Positions 15,201 to 30,200 of a stretch of 64,000 nucleotides of DNA are shown in pieces. Within the stretch, counting starts at the first letter, position 1. Every line of letters starts with the position of its first letter. A program made the translations under genes and the position numbers. The stretch covers positions 608,086 through 672,085 of the forward strand of contig NW_017804254.1 of assembly GCF_001625305.1 (NCBI RefSeq). The letters run 5' to 3'. This stretch comes from Branchiostoma belcheri (Eukaryota; Chordata; Leptocardii; Amphioxiformes; Branchiostomatidae). The notes under the pieces are model-generated. The model worked only from the letters and a program-made list of their open reading frames with translations. It was not told the DNA's origin and searched no databases.

Positions 15201-18200
15201 ATATCCATTTGAAACAACAGAAATAGGCAAATTTAAAGTAGAAGACAGACGACTTTTTTCAGCCTATTTTGTTTGTCTGAAACGAGTCAAAATGGGCATG
15301 AGGGTTAAGTTTACATGAATGAAAGAATGTATTTTATTATTGTGTCTTCCGACGTCGAGGTTGTCACCCAGCCCATATGGACATCAGCATTCGCATAAAC
15401 ATTAGTACAGAAGTACAGAAGTCACATAAACATTAATCCAAGTCAAATCAAAAGTCATACTGGAGACATAAAATAAAGAACTTAATACAACGTTAAATTG
15501 GTACACAACATAAAAGTCAACTCAAGAGTGTACAAAATCAGCTCAACAGTAAATAAAGTCAACTCAAAAGCACAACTCAAAAGTGCATTAAGTCAACTAA
15601 ATTTAAACCTGTGAACGTGCCAGAGAAAAACCAAAAGAGAACTACCACCTGCACTACAGTTTTGTCCTTCGATTCGCTGCACCTTCGTTTTTATGCTGCC
15701 ATAAGTGGCTGTAGTGATGTATCTAGTTCATTAAAGGCCTACTTCATAACAGCAAGCTGCGAGCTTTCAGTACATTGAATTATGCGAAAATAAATGTTAC
15801 TCGTATCGGTTTGAGACAAAATGCCACATGTTTAATAAATTGACCATTCAAAGTTATCCGATACCCATAACTCTGTCGAGTCCTCAGGCAGTTTGATATT
15901 CAATAACTTATATTTCAAATATCAAAGATCAGACATGACTGATTTATCCTTGAACTACATCTGATATGCGGGGAACGTGTTTGAAGGGCTCGAATGACCA
16001 ACGGGCATGAGAACAGAGTAAAGATGATTGCTCTTTGATTTAATGTGGCGGAAGAAAACAATTCCAATATACGAATATAGCGTCCCGAAGGGCTTGATAC
16101 GTTTGTCACTTCTGTAGTATGGCACGACACCTGCCTGACATACATTCTTCATCACTGGACCAGAACAGAGGTATCAAACATTTTGACAGTCTATCCATCT
16201 TGTTTTGCGGGGACGTTTCCAGAGAACGCCCTCTGCACAGACGGATCTTTGCACATTCACATACTGACTTGCAGTATAAACGATAAGCACTCTACATTAA
16301 CTGAATTGAATTGAACATAAAGCAGGTTGGGTTAAAGAAAAGAGAAATGAAGAGAGATGATAGCAGTCCCGTGAAACCGTACACGTACGCGACTTCGGTT
16401 AGATCATTACTTGGAATGTGTACTCAGGTAAGGGCCAAATTACAGAGAACGCCGCGGTAAATTTTGTACAGGGGTTCAATTAACCTAAAACTGTCCGACG
16501 TGGTTATCTCATGGCGAGCGCCATCCTACTGTGCATGCAATAATAAGGAGACTTTGACATCTCTGTAATCTAATCATTGTAAACGTTGCAGCCTCCTACA
16601 TGTCTTTGTTAGGAATTGTCTCGACTGTTTGCAACGGTCAATAGCTGCATCTACCTACCGAACTAATGGTATCTTGTGCTAAAATCCAATTGGCACAATT
16701 AGTCCACATGCACCCAACGCTAATAACGAAAGGCTTAGAACGAAAGGTCCATTTCAATCCGCCGAACGTGAAAACTATAATTACAGGGATTTCGGTCGAA
16801 AAACGTCCGTGCGGGTGACATTTAACAGACAAGCAGCACTGTGCTGTCGTTAGCAGCCCGCTCTTTCGTCATGGATCACAGGGTCTGAAGTTCGACTCCG
16901 TGCCGAGACATTGATCACATCTGTATCGGCATAGCCGGTATAACCTCCCTTCGTCGTAACACACCAGCTTCACAGGCACGCGGCGCGGCGGCAGCTAGCT
17001 ATATCACACCGAACGACACACAATCTCAAGTTTGCACATTTAATTGCAGGAGTTGTTTAAAGCTTTCTAGTGATAATTCCCCAGCTGTACTAGCTAGGTG
17101 GCAACGAGTTCCACTCTACGATAGTTCTTAAAACTTGGGAAATACACGTTTCTGAACACGTCATTTCTTGGGTGATAACTCTTATATTTGAAGGCACGAC
17201 TGTTTCTTGTTCTTTTCTGGTATCAGATAGTGGTTGGTATGTCCAGGTACCAGTTTGTTAGTCATTTTGTACATCACGCATAGTCTGGACATAATAAGTA
17301 TCAACATTTTACTTAGTATGCATCTAATGTAGCAACGGTATAGATTCTATAAAAAGTGTGTTTTTTACCAATTTTGTACACAGTAAAGTTTGATTTGATT
17401 TATTGTTGCATAAACAATAAATTAATTAAAGCAGATTTACGAGAATACAAATACATGAAGGTTATTTCCCTATATTATTTTCACAGCACTTCATCACCTC
17501 AAATTTCTAATATCTGCTCATCATTTCGAAGATCTGCTGAGATGCTGTAATTGCTTTAAGAATGATTAAGGCACACATAATATTTTTATTACAACACGTA
17601 CACAACATTTATTATAATTTTTTACTGTTTTTTTGTTTGTTATCATGTTCTTGCAATTAGGCCTCGGGCATGAATTTACAATAAACTTTCAATATATTGT
17701 TATTTCAGATCATATTTCGAGTACGTTGCGGGTGGGTAAACGTTGAAAGCAATCATATGATCTAAAGTCTGTTCCCCATATGTAAGAGCACACTGAAATA
17801 AAAGCTATGATGGACGTATACGTACCTGGAGAAGTTTTAATGAATGAATGAATTATTTTACACATATACCAACTGGGTTAAGTAAAAATTAGAGATACAG
17901 ATAGCGTTACATATTTACATTTTCAAGTAACTAAATGAATTAGACGTATTCTTGCTTCTTAGCAATGGCAAAAAGGTAAGAAGAGATTTGTTTCGCTTCA
18001 ACGCAGGACTTGTCATAGATACATAAAGCAGGTAAGTATGTTTACCGAAGGAAAACATATTCTTTTTGCTATGTTTCCTCTTCTTCCTCTTATTCTCCAA
18101 ACCAATAAGGTCAATGACCTGACCCAGACGTCTCTCACCATGGTAACTAGTGTTGAGTTACATCATGTTGCAATTTTACAGCAGGAGGGATTAGACTCAC

Positions 18201-21200
18201 AATAAATATGAATATGTTTGAGTAAGAATTAACAGAGCAGACCATATGCGAAGTTAACATTATGCATTTTCTTTGCAATGTTACTTTTTTAGTTTTATTT
18301 GTATCCACTTTCTGTGCACATGTAAGGCAGTATCCGTTTTGAATAGTTCTATTTCTAACCCCTGCACAAATTAATTACCCACTTCCTTCGTGCTCGCATC
18401 ATTGAATGACTTTTGTATCAAGGCGACTGCGACATATCGGATGACTTTGGCAATCCCTCGGCGGCTTTCCTCCCGACGATTTCATTAACTTTTGAACAAG
18501 CTTCATCCTCCGTGACTCCCTCAAGGGCATCAACATGCCTGCGGGCCAGCTCTCTCTGATGCCTACATCGTTTTACACTCTTAAAGGATAGAACCCATCT
18601 TCTTCGGGACCTCAAGTCGACAGACAATTCATCTTCGTTGTACTGCATTGCAGTAGCTCTTCTAAGATTCCTTCTACTTAATTTAAGACCCTCTTCCACG
18701 TGCCACTTTTCATCCTTCTCGGTTCATTCAGGGTGTCTCCAGTGCGGTGCAGTTAGAACTACGGTGTAGCAGTAAATAATGGCAATACATCACCCAGTAC
18801 CTCTGTACGTAAAGGGGGCATCAGAAGTATCCATAGGTTAATAACAAGCTCTAATTCCACTATCATTCGATCTGATGTACCATTTTTATCACCCTACTAG
18901 GTTACATTACAAATTATTCCACGTAACAGAAATGGGATAGGCCACTCTCTGGCGACATGATCGGGGATTAGGGCCAATTCCGAGTCAGGATTATGTGACT
19001 CAGTAACAGTCCATTTTGGAAAGGTCACCCATTCGTCATTCCATTTTGTGGTTTTAATTAGATTAGAGCGCTAAATGCATCTCAACATTGACGTAGCGTG
19101 CATTGATGTCTACCAAAGGTTTGTGTGAATTATTAAACAATGTTACTAATCTTGAAAATAATAATTTTATTGCCTTATTACAAATGTACATCAGCAGGGG
19201 GAAGCACAACTGCATCCCCTGAATTGGGTACAATTTGTCACATAAACAAATTAAGAAACAATACATAAACATCTAAATAAAGTATAAACAAAGTGACATA
19301 CAAAGTTATTAAAATATACACGTTACATTGTAGATACAAATTAAAAATATGCAACGGGCAGCCAAACAAAATGCATTAACATAATTGTGAAAACTTTATT
19401 ATACCGAATAAATAAAACACATTATTTATTTATTTCTGGTTTATGATACGAGCAATTCCTTCAGCTTGGAAATAAATGAAGAATAGTTGTCAGCATTTCC
19501 TCTTGTTTCATCCGATGAACGTGTTCTGTCTGGAATATCAGACATGTTGCAACGTTCTATGGATTGTTTCAACTTCCGACTACAAAAAAAAAAAAACGTT
19601 TTATCATTCCCCGGAGTTGTTAAAGGAGTACTAACCTCCAGAAGGAAGTGCTATTTTCTCATACATCATGCTGCAATGAATACATAACTAGCCGACGTTT
19701 TACATAATTTCGCTTGTACGAGTTGAGCGGAGCATGTTTGTAAAGTGATATTAATATCATTTTCCCCCATGCTGAACCACAATTGATACATCCGGGAATT
19801 CTGGCTTACGCAATACACATACACTTCAGGTCAACATAAACATTTTTCGGCGAAAATGGTAGGAGACAAGCACACTAACAAGCTGATTATTGAGAAATTA
19901 CTTGCTTTACTTTGCTTGACCTGTGGCTTGGATATTATAATATCAGGATGTCGAATACAGTGGGAGCCAGTTTCATCCTGCGTGTTTTGATTTTCTCAAC
20001 TTATTTGCATGTAAGTATCACTTGAACAGATAATTAGATTACGCCACTTTTGGAAAGGATAACTAGATTACGCCGTTTTTTCATCGTCAATATTTGCGGC
20101 ATAAATGAGGGGCGATAAGGACACCAAGAAGGGCGATGGTTGGTAAGATACCAAAGAACACAAAACGGTATGAATTTTTCTTATCGCCCCCGAAATGAGG
20201 TCTGTAACGTAACTTTTTGTTTAAAACATAGACACTAATGGGGTAGCGTGGTGTATTCTGGGATAGTTTTGAGGGTATTTGGAGAGTTTGTCCTGGATTC
20301 GATGCATTTTAAGACTTGCGCGCAAAATGGGCATTTAATTGTATACTGTAAAATAATATGCATTTTTCAATTCCAAAAATAAATGCCTGTCGAAATATAG
20401 CACCTCCTTCTGGAGGTTAGTACTCCTTTAACATATTCTGTCCTGCTGGTTTGATTTATATTTTCTTCATTTTTCGGTAACACACTTCAAGCTGGGAATG
20501 CTGCCAGACTCTAAACTACTGGAACGTTCCAGCCTTCTGTGTTTGTCATGGTCCGTGGTTTCAATTATAAAAAGGAACTATAAAAGAAAAAATCGTGCGG
20601 CATCCTTCGACGAATGTTACTGAACATCGTTTAAAGTTTTGAACTCTCCGATAAAGCTCATACATATAATCATATTTAATGGCATATATAGTAGTGCAAA
20701 AGAAATATTCACATCAAAACTATGTTAAGAAGTACTGCCAAAGTCCCCAGAAACATTACTTGATTGATGGAGGCTATTTTACTTCTAGCGTCTACCCAGT
20801 ATCTACACAGGATACAGTAAGGTATAAAGCTGGCTTGGTGCCCGCAGAAAAGGATATTGAGCTCACTCCTTGCTCACCTTCGTGACACCACCGTGTTTAT
20901 GATGCAGCGAGGGGCTGTAGTGATGAATATGGTTCACTACAGGCCTACTTTAAAAGCAAGCTGCGAGCTTTTCACACCATTATGGGTCCTATCTGAAGGC
21001 TCTCCATATTCAAGTAGCTCTTTGTCACTCAGCAAAAGTTCATGTCTCGTGGAAAGTAACATTTGTATCAGTGTCAAATGTCCTGCGTTACATTTGTGAG
21101 TCGAAGATCACCGGTTGTTTGAAGTTAACTTGGCTTCCCAACCGACGGGAGGTTTAATCAAAATTGCTTCCCTGCAGTCACACCGCTGAGCGGTGGGGTT

Positions 21201-24200
21201 GAAATGCTGATCCCGGTGATCCTATGAGGTAACCGTAACGCAGATATTTCCGATTAGCATCCCCGTTAGGGCACAATTTCAATACTTTTGTGTGCGTATG
21301 TTGTAACGAACAGCTCAAGTTTCTCTCATATTAGGCAATCTAAGGCTTAGCAACAATCAAGTACAAGATTACACAAGGAATCCTCCATGTCCCCAGTGCA
21401 ACTATGGCAGATTTGAATCACCTCTACAAGCACCCCTATACATGACCTTGATATGATTCAGCCTAAATAATAGGATTCTAATAGCAACGATTGGAGTAAC
21501 AGGATTGCCTTAAGCACACTATCACCTGTGCAACTCTTTGAAAGTACTTGCAGCCTCCCCATGCAGAAACCTAACCGTTGATAGGTCTTCACCTCTATTT
21601 CACGGTGTGGCCCCCGCGGGGGGAGTTGATTCAAACGGAGCGAACTTCAACATGTTTCCTGACCAAATAACGAGATTCCTGGGTTAAAAGATAGGACCAT
21701 TGAGGTATAGAACAATACGAGATACGCAGCTTGAATTGCAGCAGACCAAAGCATACGAAGTTACCTGAACTTAAATCCTGCAGATAGCATCTTCCCAGGG
21801 GTGCCAGATTTGGCAGAAGTTTAAAGGCTTTGGGGGGGATTTTTCCTCCAAGGCTATACGATGTGTTTTGAATGCAAGCGATGATCACGAAGAACAAAGT
21901 TATTCACAAGAATGCAGCAGACGTATCCTCTACCTTGCATTATGCCAGCTCAGAGAAGCAGAGCCGAAAAGATCGATTTTAGTGTTTAGAGTGAATATTC
22001 CTGCTCTATTTGGTAGTGTCGATGATGTATATTTCCAAACTTCTTTGTACATTTAGTAATCATACCAATGGTATATACATATCCTACTCTCAACCGCCCA
22101 TGCAGTCATAACATGCTCTGCCCAGGCCCGCTGTCCTGGTGTTTTATGATGCCGCCAATCCGTTGACACAACATGGGGGATAACGACAATGATAACACTA
22201 TGTAAGGGATTATCCAATTTGTCGTCCCGGCCCGGCTATTCAATAGTACTTCGTAGCTATCGGCACAGATGGCCATGGTGAACAATTTAACCCCTTTTCA
22301 TTTTTATTTTACGAGAATTGTCCGCTTGGGACCAGCCGTCAACGATTTTTCCATCAATGATCTGGGTCAGTTTTGCGAGATGATCAGTTGTTCAGCAGAG
22401 AACTTGAGTTGCTTGATATATGTAATAGAATTTGATAACTTTTGTCTGATATATTTGGATACTTGCCACTTTCTTCAACAGAAGTATTATCTTATCAGTT
22501 AATAATGAATTGGTTTTTAAAACAGTAATCAGTCTGAAATGTTGTAATTGGTATGGACGTGTGCATCGTTTGTAAATGACAGCACATCTGGACTTTTCAC
22601 CAATGACACACTAGCACTGTCTAGTAGGCTCAAACTTCTCCACTCGCCCACTACTTCACAAGAATGAATTATTGTCAAAAAGTGCTTCCCTTGTCTCAAT
22701 AGGGTTCCTAATGATAATGGTAAATCTTCAAAGGCGTCGACGAACAGCATTCACATAATCTGCCCATTTCAACAAGGCACCAAATCGTCAGCCAAAGCAC
22801 CGGAAATACATGACAAAGATAAACCCTCGAGTCATATCGATCTCCCTGGGCGGTTTTATAGATATTGACATATACACGTATAAGCACTACATTTTACAGC
22901 TTTACAGACTTTGCTCAATTGATGACAAATACCCGCGACATGAAAGTATGACTACTCTGAGACACAAGATCGTGACATACATGGGCAACTACATCCCACA
23001 AAAGAAGCAGCAATAGCTGGGGGGCAAGAACAACTATGCCTTATCGATTGAGAAGAGATATGATTGGCAGCTACACGATGAATAGGCTGGTCTGAAGGAT
23101 GTAACACGCTGTACCTCTGTCACCTTTGGTCAGCGCTAATGCATGTAGTGGATTAGAGTGGATTGGATACAGGACGGGCATCAATGCCGGTCGATGCAGC
23201 AGTAGGATCTCACCAGTAGCGGCACCAGCGGGCTATCGCTAAATGACGGAAATGAAGTCTATTTGTGTCCACTTTATTGGGATGTCGAAATGTTTCGAGC
23301 GATGCACAGATGTGTGGCGAGCCCCCCATTGTGTGGTTAGATGACCAGAGCTTGAGAGGCAGTAGTTGTAGTGAACGTAACAAGGATTGATTTTGTGGGC
23401 TGCCTCCTGCGACATGGCTTGGAGGAAGTTACTGGTATTCACCAAATGTGATTTGAGCATTTTATGCTCAAACATCCCGAAGAAAAAACAAGTCATACAT
23501 CACTTTGCTGAATATCACGACAATCAGCAGGAGTCGTCATTTTATAAGTTAGATGAGATACGGCAAGGAAAAGAGTTTGCATGCTTATAAGGAAAAAAAC
23601 TTTGGCGATTGCACGTTTTGTGTTGGTCGAAGCTGTGTATTAGCCACATTTATGATATACATTTGGTAGATTTATATTGTACTAATATATACCGACTTTC
23701 TGATGGTTACGAAAGCATATTGCATCCATTTGTGATGTATTTGTACATACGCTCATCTATTACCGTACCATCCGTACAATCAAAATGCCCTTCCTTCCAT
23801 CTATTCATCTGTACATCCATTCATTCACTCCATAGTCCTTGTAGTCATTGAAGCACACAGACAGACGCTGCCATAGTTAGGTATCGCTAGAACCAGCATG
23901 TCGATAGGGTTTAGTACGTCAATTCATTTTGTTTCTTCATGCATTCAGAAAGAAGCCAGGCGATAGATGGAAAGACAAATCCCGCTACTTTATCTCCGTT
24001 AGTGAAGATGAATCGTGGGGATCTTATTGTAGTTGCCCGCCGGTCCTACGGGCTCTAGAATCACTTTTAGCAGCATGCATAAACCAGAGGAAGTCGACAT
24101 TTGAACACTTCTGCCGTGCATACAGGGTAATTGCAATATTGAAGAATCGAATATCTGTGATACCTCATCCCCACTAGCAGTGAAAAATGAATCAATAGTA

Positions 24201-27200
24201 AAGCGAAGCGTGTGAGAATAAATGAGAGAATTTTCGAGATGATAAAAACCTATTGTATTGTAAAAGTTTGACATCTTGTCGTATGTAGCATACGTATCGA
24301 AATTCTTTAGTTGGATGACGAGATGGGAGCTACACTTTACCCGGCTTTTTCACCACTTATATTCTGTCTGGCGTCTGCCAAAAATGATATACACTGACCT
24401 TATGCTCCAATTTGCAATGGAAAAGGTTTAATAAGGTTGGATTTAGCGCACGTATAGGTCAGGGTCATCGAGCATAAATCTGATCCAGCTCCTTTTGCCT
24501 GCTCAGAATTTGTTTAACGGAGCGTTTTGTCAATGGCTAAAAAGAGGTCGAACAACTTAGAAAGGCTTAGAAAACTCCATGCACAAATTTGCCATTGAAT
24601 TGATTTTGGTATAACCTGAACAGCCAAGTACGTATGACAGATGTTTTCAAGGACAAGCGAGTATTGATTCTGCATAGAGATCATTGCCGTTTTGGGGGAA
24701 GGACAGGAAGTGGTCCACGAGTTAATGTATATGATTTACAATGGCAGAAAGGCATATTTTACATCACCAAGTCAGAGTAGGTCAAAGTTCTTCACACCAA
24801 CAACTTTCATCGACGTGGCAGTAGTACTGATTCTTTTTGCGCAGAAATATTAAATAAAAATATACACGTGAAAGATATTCCAGTAGTAAAACATCAACAT
24901 AAAGTTTTGATTGCTAGTAGATAGATGAGCCTTATTGTCAAGTATTAAGTATATTTTGTAAAGTTATACTAGGAACATCTTGGTTCCAATGAAGATTAGA
25001 TTTAGAGAAGCATTGATAATTATAGATAGGGTACTACCCGTTAGCTATGTACCCCTCGACTGTCTTAAGCTAAGATACAAACCATGACTAATGGGACTCT
25101 ACATTCTCACGAAGTCCACATTGTTTTTGTTAATTCTTGAAAACCTTTCTCACCCGACCTGACATAGCAGATCTCTCCAAGCGGATCCTAGGGTGGCAAA
25201 AGACAGTATCAAATTGGCCAGGCCGTATCCATTGGCCAGAGAAGGTCCAAATGGGCACCCAAGATTGGTGGGGGTAGCGACAAAAACGGGCCATATATAA
25301 AAAGGCAATGATCTTTCCCCATCAACTTTTGCTTGGAGAGTGGGCCTGACAGGGAACCTCTCAGAAATAGAAACTTTAACCATAGAGGTCACTATGAATT
25401 TGTTTAATTTTACTCTTCCTTCCGTCTGTATTTCCAGGATTACACCATTACTGTCTTCCTACGCCAGTATTGGAAAGATGGGCGCCTAGCGTTCTCCAAT
25501 GCCAACCAGAGTCTGAGTCTAGACGGCAGACTGGCCGAGAAGCTCTGGGTTCCCGACACGTTCATCCCCAACGCGAAGGAGTCTTTCATGCATAAAGTCA
25601 CAGTGGACAACCGCCTGATCCGGCTAGATCCGGACGGAGGGATACTCTACGGAATGAGGTTAGACAGAGTTTAGTTCTGATACCTGGAATGCTGTGTTAG
25701 CGGTACACAAGAAAGAGTCTAAATCCTCAGCCAATCTCACAGAATGAGGGTTAGACAGTGTTTGCTTTTGATTTCAGGGAAGTTGTGTTACTGATACTTT
25801 TGAAAGAGTCTAAATCTTCCCGGGCTCAACTAATATTGAGGAATGAGGATGGACAGAATTGCCTATGAGATATGTAGTAGATACGTTTAAAAGAGTCTAA
25901 ATCTGTTTCTGAACTCAACCAATTTTACGGAATCAGGTTAGATAGAATTGGGTATGATTATCCTGGGAAGTTGTGTTGTCGGTACATTTGAAAAGTCTAA
26001 ATCTTTCTCTGCACTTATTTTACAGAATCAGGTTATGATTCCTGGAATGTTGCATTATCGGTACATTTGGAAGCGTCTAAAACTTACTCTGCACTCAGCC
26101 AATCTTACAGAACGAGCTCACACTGAATTGGGCATAATTCATGGGAAGTTGTTTGAAAGAGTGTAAATCTGCTTCTGAACTCATCCAACTTTATGGAATG
26201 AGGTTAAATAGAATTGAGTATGATTCCTGGGAAGTTATGTTGTCAATGCGTTAAAAAGAGTCAACATATCTCCACAGATGTTCCTATTCCAGGTACTACG
26301 TGAGACCATCTTTGCTGATAGAAGTCGATAACAGAAGATGTCACAGATGACCAGGATAGTAAAAACCGACGAGATGCAGCGTCTTCCCCTTTGGACACGA
26401 AGCGTAGAATTGTACATATGTCGTAAAATTGATAAAATCATCTTACCGAAAATATAATGGCCGTCGGTGATCCCAACCATAGCCAAAATCTATAAACCCA
26501 GATGACATATCTAGTAAACTCGGTTGAATGGAGACGGTCGAAAGGGATTTGTCATGCACATTGATTGAGAGCCTCTCTCAGGATCCTGAAAAGTCCCATG
26601 CGTCTGTAGATGAGTTGTTTGGATTACCAGCCCCTCTAATGAAATGATTAATGTCGTAAAATTAATCAATAGCTAAGTAGTTGGGACCCTATTCATGTAA
26701 TATGTTTAGTGACCTGATAACAACGGGGGGATCTTATTGATTTTGAAGTAAAATCATTACCCCATAAACGTGGTAGTGAACATGATGGTTAGGTGCTCGG
26801 TTGTATAGTATTCCTCGGACACTGTTGGTAAAGATGATGATCCCTTTCAACTGCTTGGTTTTGACTGTTAAAATCGATCAATCTGAAGTTAAGCATCTCC
26901 GACTGGCAGATCCCGGCAGACGTACATATCTAACGCAGCGTGAAATAGGGTAACCTGCTGGGCTGTAGAGCACATCACATATGTGCTAATCACATCATGA
27001 TGGTTCGAAGATGCCATCCGGAAGATTGATCAGCCTCATAGATTTGAATGAAGTGCGCTGGGCGGAAGAATCATAAACTTCGTTTAAAAACTAGGAAGGA
27101 CCCAATACCCAATTGTCTTCTCATTACAAATGTACATCATTATGATCGAATGAAATATTCCTCATATTTGGTTTTATAATACGCTCCAAGCAGAGGTTTA

Positions 27201-30200
27201 TGCTTAGGCTTATTTTGGGCTCGTTTCATGCGTTTTTATCAGGCTTAGGCTTGGTTTTTGGACTCGTTTTCACGCGAACAGATGGAGTATTGAATACTGC
27301 CTTGCCAATTTGATACTTTATTTCAACCACCGAAAGATCTGCTTGGAGATTAGTTTTATATAAAGTAGTTTTATATAAAGTATATAAGTTTTTTTATGAA
27401 GATTTAAGTGCACAGCGTACCAGACATTCATTTGGAACTTTGCTGAGTCCTGTTGCAATTTCTTTCTAATTTGGTTTTCTAGTAGGAAGGATACCTACAT
27501 ATACATTGAAAGCGTGAAACGTGAAAGAGTATCAGCTTTTGATGTATTATAGACACAAAGATCAGAGTAGAGCAGAGCCGCAAAGAGCAGAGTTCAGTCG
27601 AAGCTAATGCCCAGGACAGGCGGAGTGAAACGGACTGCGTGTGCGCGATTTCTGGCGACTCGCCAACAAGTACAGATCAGAATTCATCGGCTCGTTCTCA
27701 GGACAAAGCTTCAATAGCTGCTGGACATGTAAACTGATAGGCAACATGGTTAAATCGTAACCCCACACTTTGATCAGACACTGGAACACCGCAGCGCCCG
27801 GTCTTTTAACTTGATCCGCAACATTCATGAAAGCATTGAAAATGGCTTTTGGTGTGTGATTCCAACCGTGTCGGTCAACGTGGGAAGAATACATGTCAGA
27901 TTACTGATACATGTCAGAAAGTATTCGAAACATTTTGAAGTGAGTAAAGAGGCTCTTTTTAAACAACCAAGACTTGGTTGTGTAAAAAGATGAAACAATT
28001 CACGGGAACATTTTAAAGTTTCAGACCTCTGGAAAAACTTTGATATACTGGTTGTCCGTATTCTGGTTGAGCGGAGGAAGATATTGGACCAAGTCATGGT
28101 GCCCCAACGACCCTCAACGAGGTTAATTACAATTCACTCCATCATTTTGTGTGTGAAGAAAATTGTAACAGGCACGATTAAAAATTACGATTTTTTGAAA
28201 ATGCAAAATTACTTTCAAACCAATTATGAGGAAGAACAAAAGTTCGTCGGACACAAACATTCGAGATGATGTTGTTTACGATATGTTTGTATCCTCTTAT
28301 GCTATAATATAACGTACAGTGAACTAAATTTAAATTAAATCCATCAAAAGCATCTTGATACATAGGGGGAAGACACAGACCCAGACAAAAAGAAGTTTCA
28401 AAGTACAAAATTCTGAAAATAAGACATTGTGGCATTTCCTTATTAATCATGTAAATGGGATTGCATGGTTTAGATCTAATAATGTTCAATTTTTCAACTA
28501 CATTCCACTGCAGCAAAGGTATTATGAGTTATACGGACATAACTAAACACAATACTCCTCCCGGAGATCACTGACCTACGTTCACACAGTAATGCAAAAT
28601 TACTCGTGGATGTTTGAAGAATGTTTGGCAACGTACAAGCCCTCATGCGTTAAAACCGCCAGGTTCCATCAACTACCGTGACATCTGAAAGGGAGGTGGG
28701 TAACATTAGACCAGGCACGTGAGAACAGCTGGGCGAGCTGTCCTCACTTCCTGCCCTAATTGTCGCCAGATTGCGCCGCTATATGGTGGTCCTCAGCAGG
28801 TGCCGCGGCTCGATACACGGGCCATTAACCGCCTGACTAATTACCGCTGTTGTCGGTAGGAATTTATCTCCTCCGCATTGCAGTAACCAGATGATGCATC
28901 GATCCTCCTGCACCACTCATTTGTATGGTTTATGTTGCACCTACTAATGACCATGCGTCTGTTCTACCATTTTGGCCCCCCGAATTGTGCATGAGTGACA
29001 TTGAAAAATTACGTTACACCTTCAAGGGCCCTGTCTGACAGAGTTCAATGATATTTCAATTCATGGTTTATGAATAGCATATGCTGGCGTCATGACAAAC
29101 TGACAACCGTTGAACGCAAGGCTGGCACCACATTGTAAGAGTCACAAAACCTAGTCGTGAACTGTACTACCATTTTTGCATGGGTGACATTGAAAGATTA
29201 CGTTACACCTCCAAGATCTGAGAGTTGAATGATGTATCAATTTACGGTTATGAACAGCATATGCACGCGCCATTTCCAAATGACAATCGTTGAATGAAGA
29301 GACTCCTTTTTTACATTACCAAGAAGTTTATTCATCCAACGTTTCGGTGACCGTCTGTCACCTTCCCTCTCTGAGAATTCATTGAGAACTGGCCTTAAGA
29401 AGAAATGCCTCTTGGTTGTGATTCCCTTTATTCAATGACTTACCGACCTGATGAAACTATTGAACGCAACATTAACACCATATTCTAAGTGCCACAAAAC
29501 GTAATATGAAGTACGGATTGCCGTCGGTATCACCGGTATCAATTCAAGGTAGAATTTAATCGATATGGATAGTCTGACATACTATATGTCCCTGAACTAG
29601 AATCCAACCTCATTAGTTTGTCCGATAGCTCAGCAGCAAATGTCCCACATTTGCTAAAACTGGAAAGCTGGAGGAAGGCTCGATTTTTTTATTGTTATTG
29701 GGTGGACCAACTGCTCTCACTTCGCGCCCAGGGGCCGAGTTACGATGAGCTTAATTTCAAAGCAGATTCTGTGGGGCAAGGGGAGTCTATATTAGCCGCC
29801 TGTATCTTTTGCCTCCCTGAAACGTACCAATGGCAGCCAATGGTTACAGGCGGCCAATATAGACTCCCCTTGCCCCACAGAATCTGCTTGGAGATTACGA
29901 TATGCTTACAGTTGATGGGAATATAACTTACTGTTGAAGATGACTACCATTTCGTAATGATATGCCTTAATATGACCTAAATATGTCTCAGAAGCGTCTG
30001 CAGGACTGTAGTTATAGTTATGAACTTCTCATGCCGGGACGGACTGCTCCTTTTTTCGATAAGTGTGTTGGGTTCTTTAACGTGCTCGAGGTGTGAACCC
30101 GCACGTAACGTCCTATCCAAAGGACGTTCCTACTCGAAGCTACATTTTGTAGGTACTTATTTTCACTTGAGTGAAGTGAGGAGATTCGCAGAAAGTGTCT

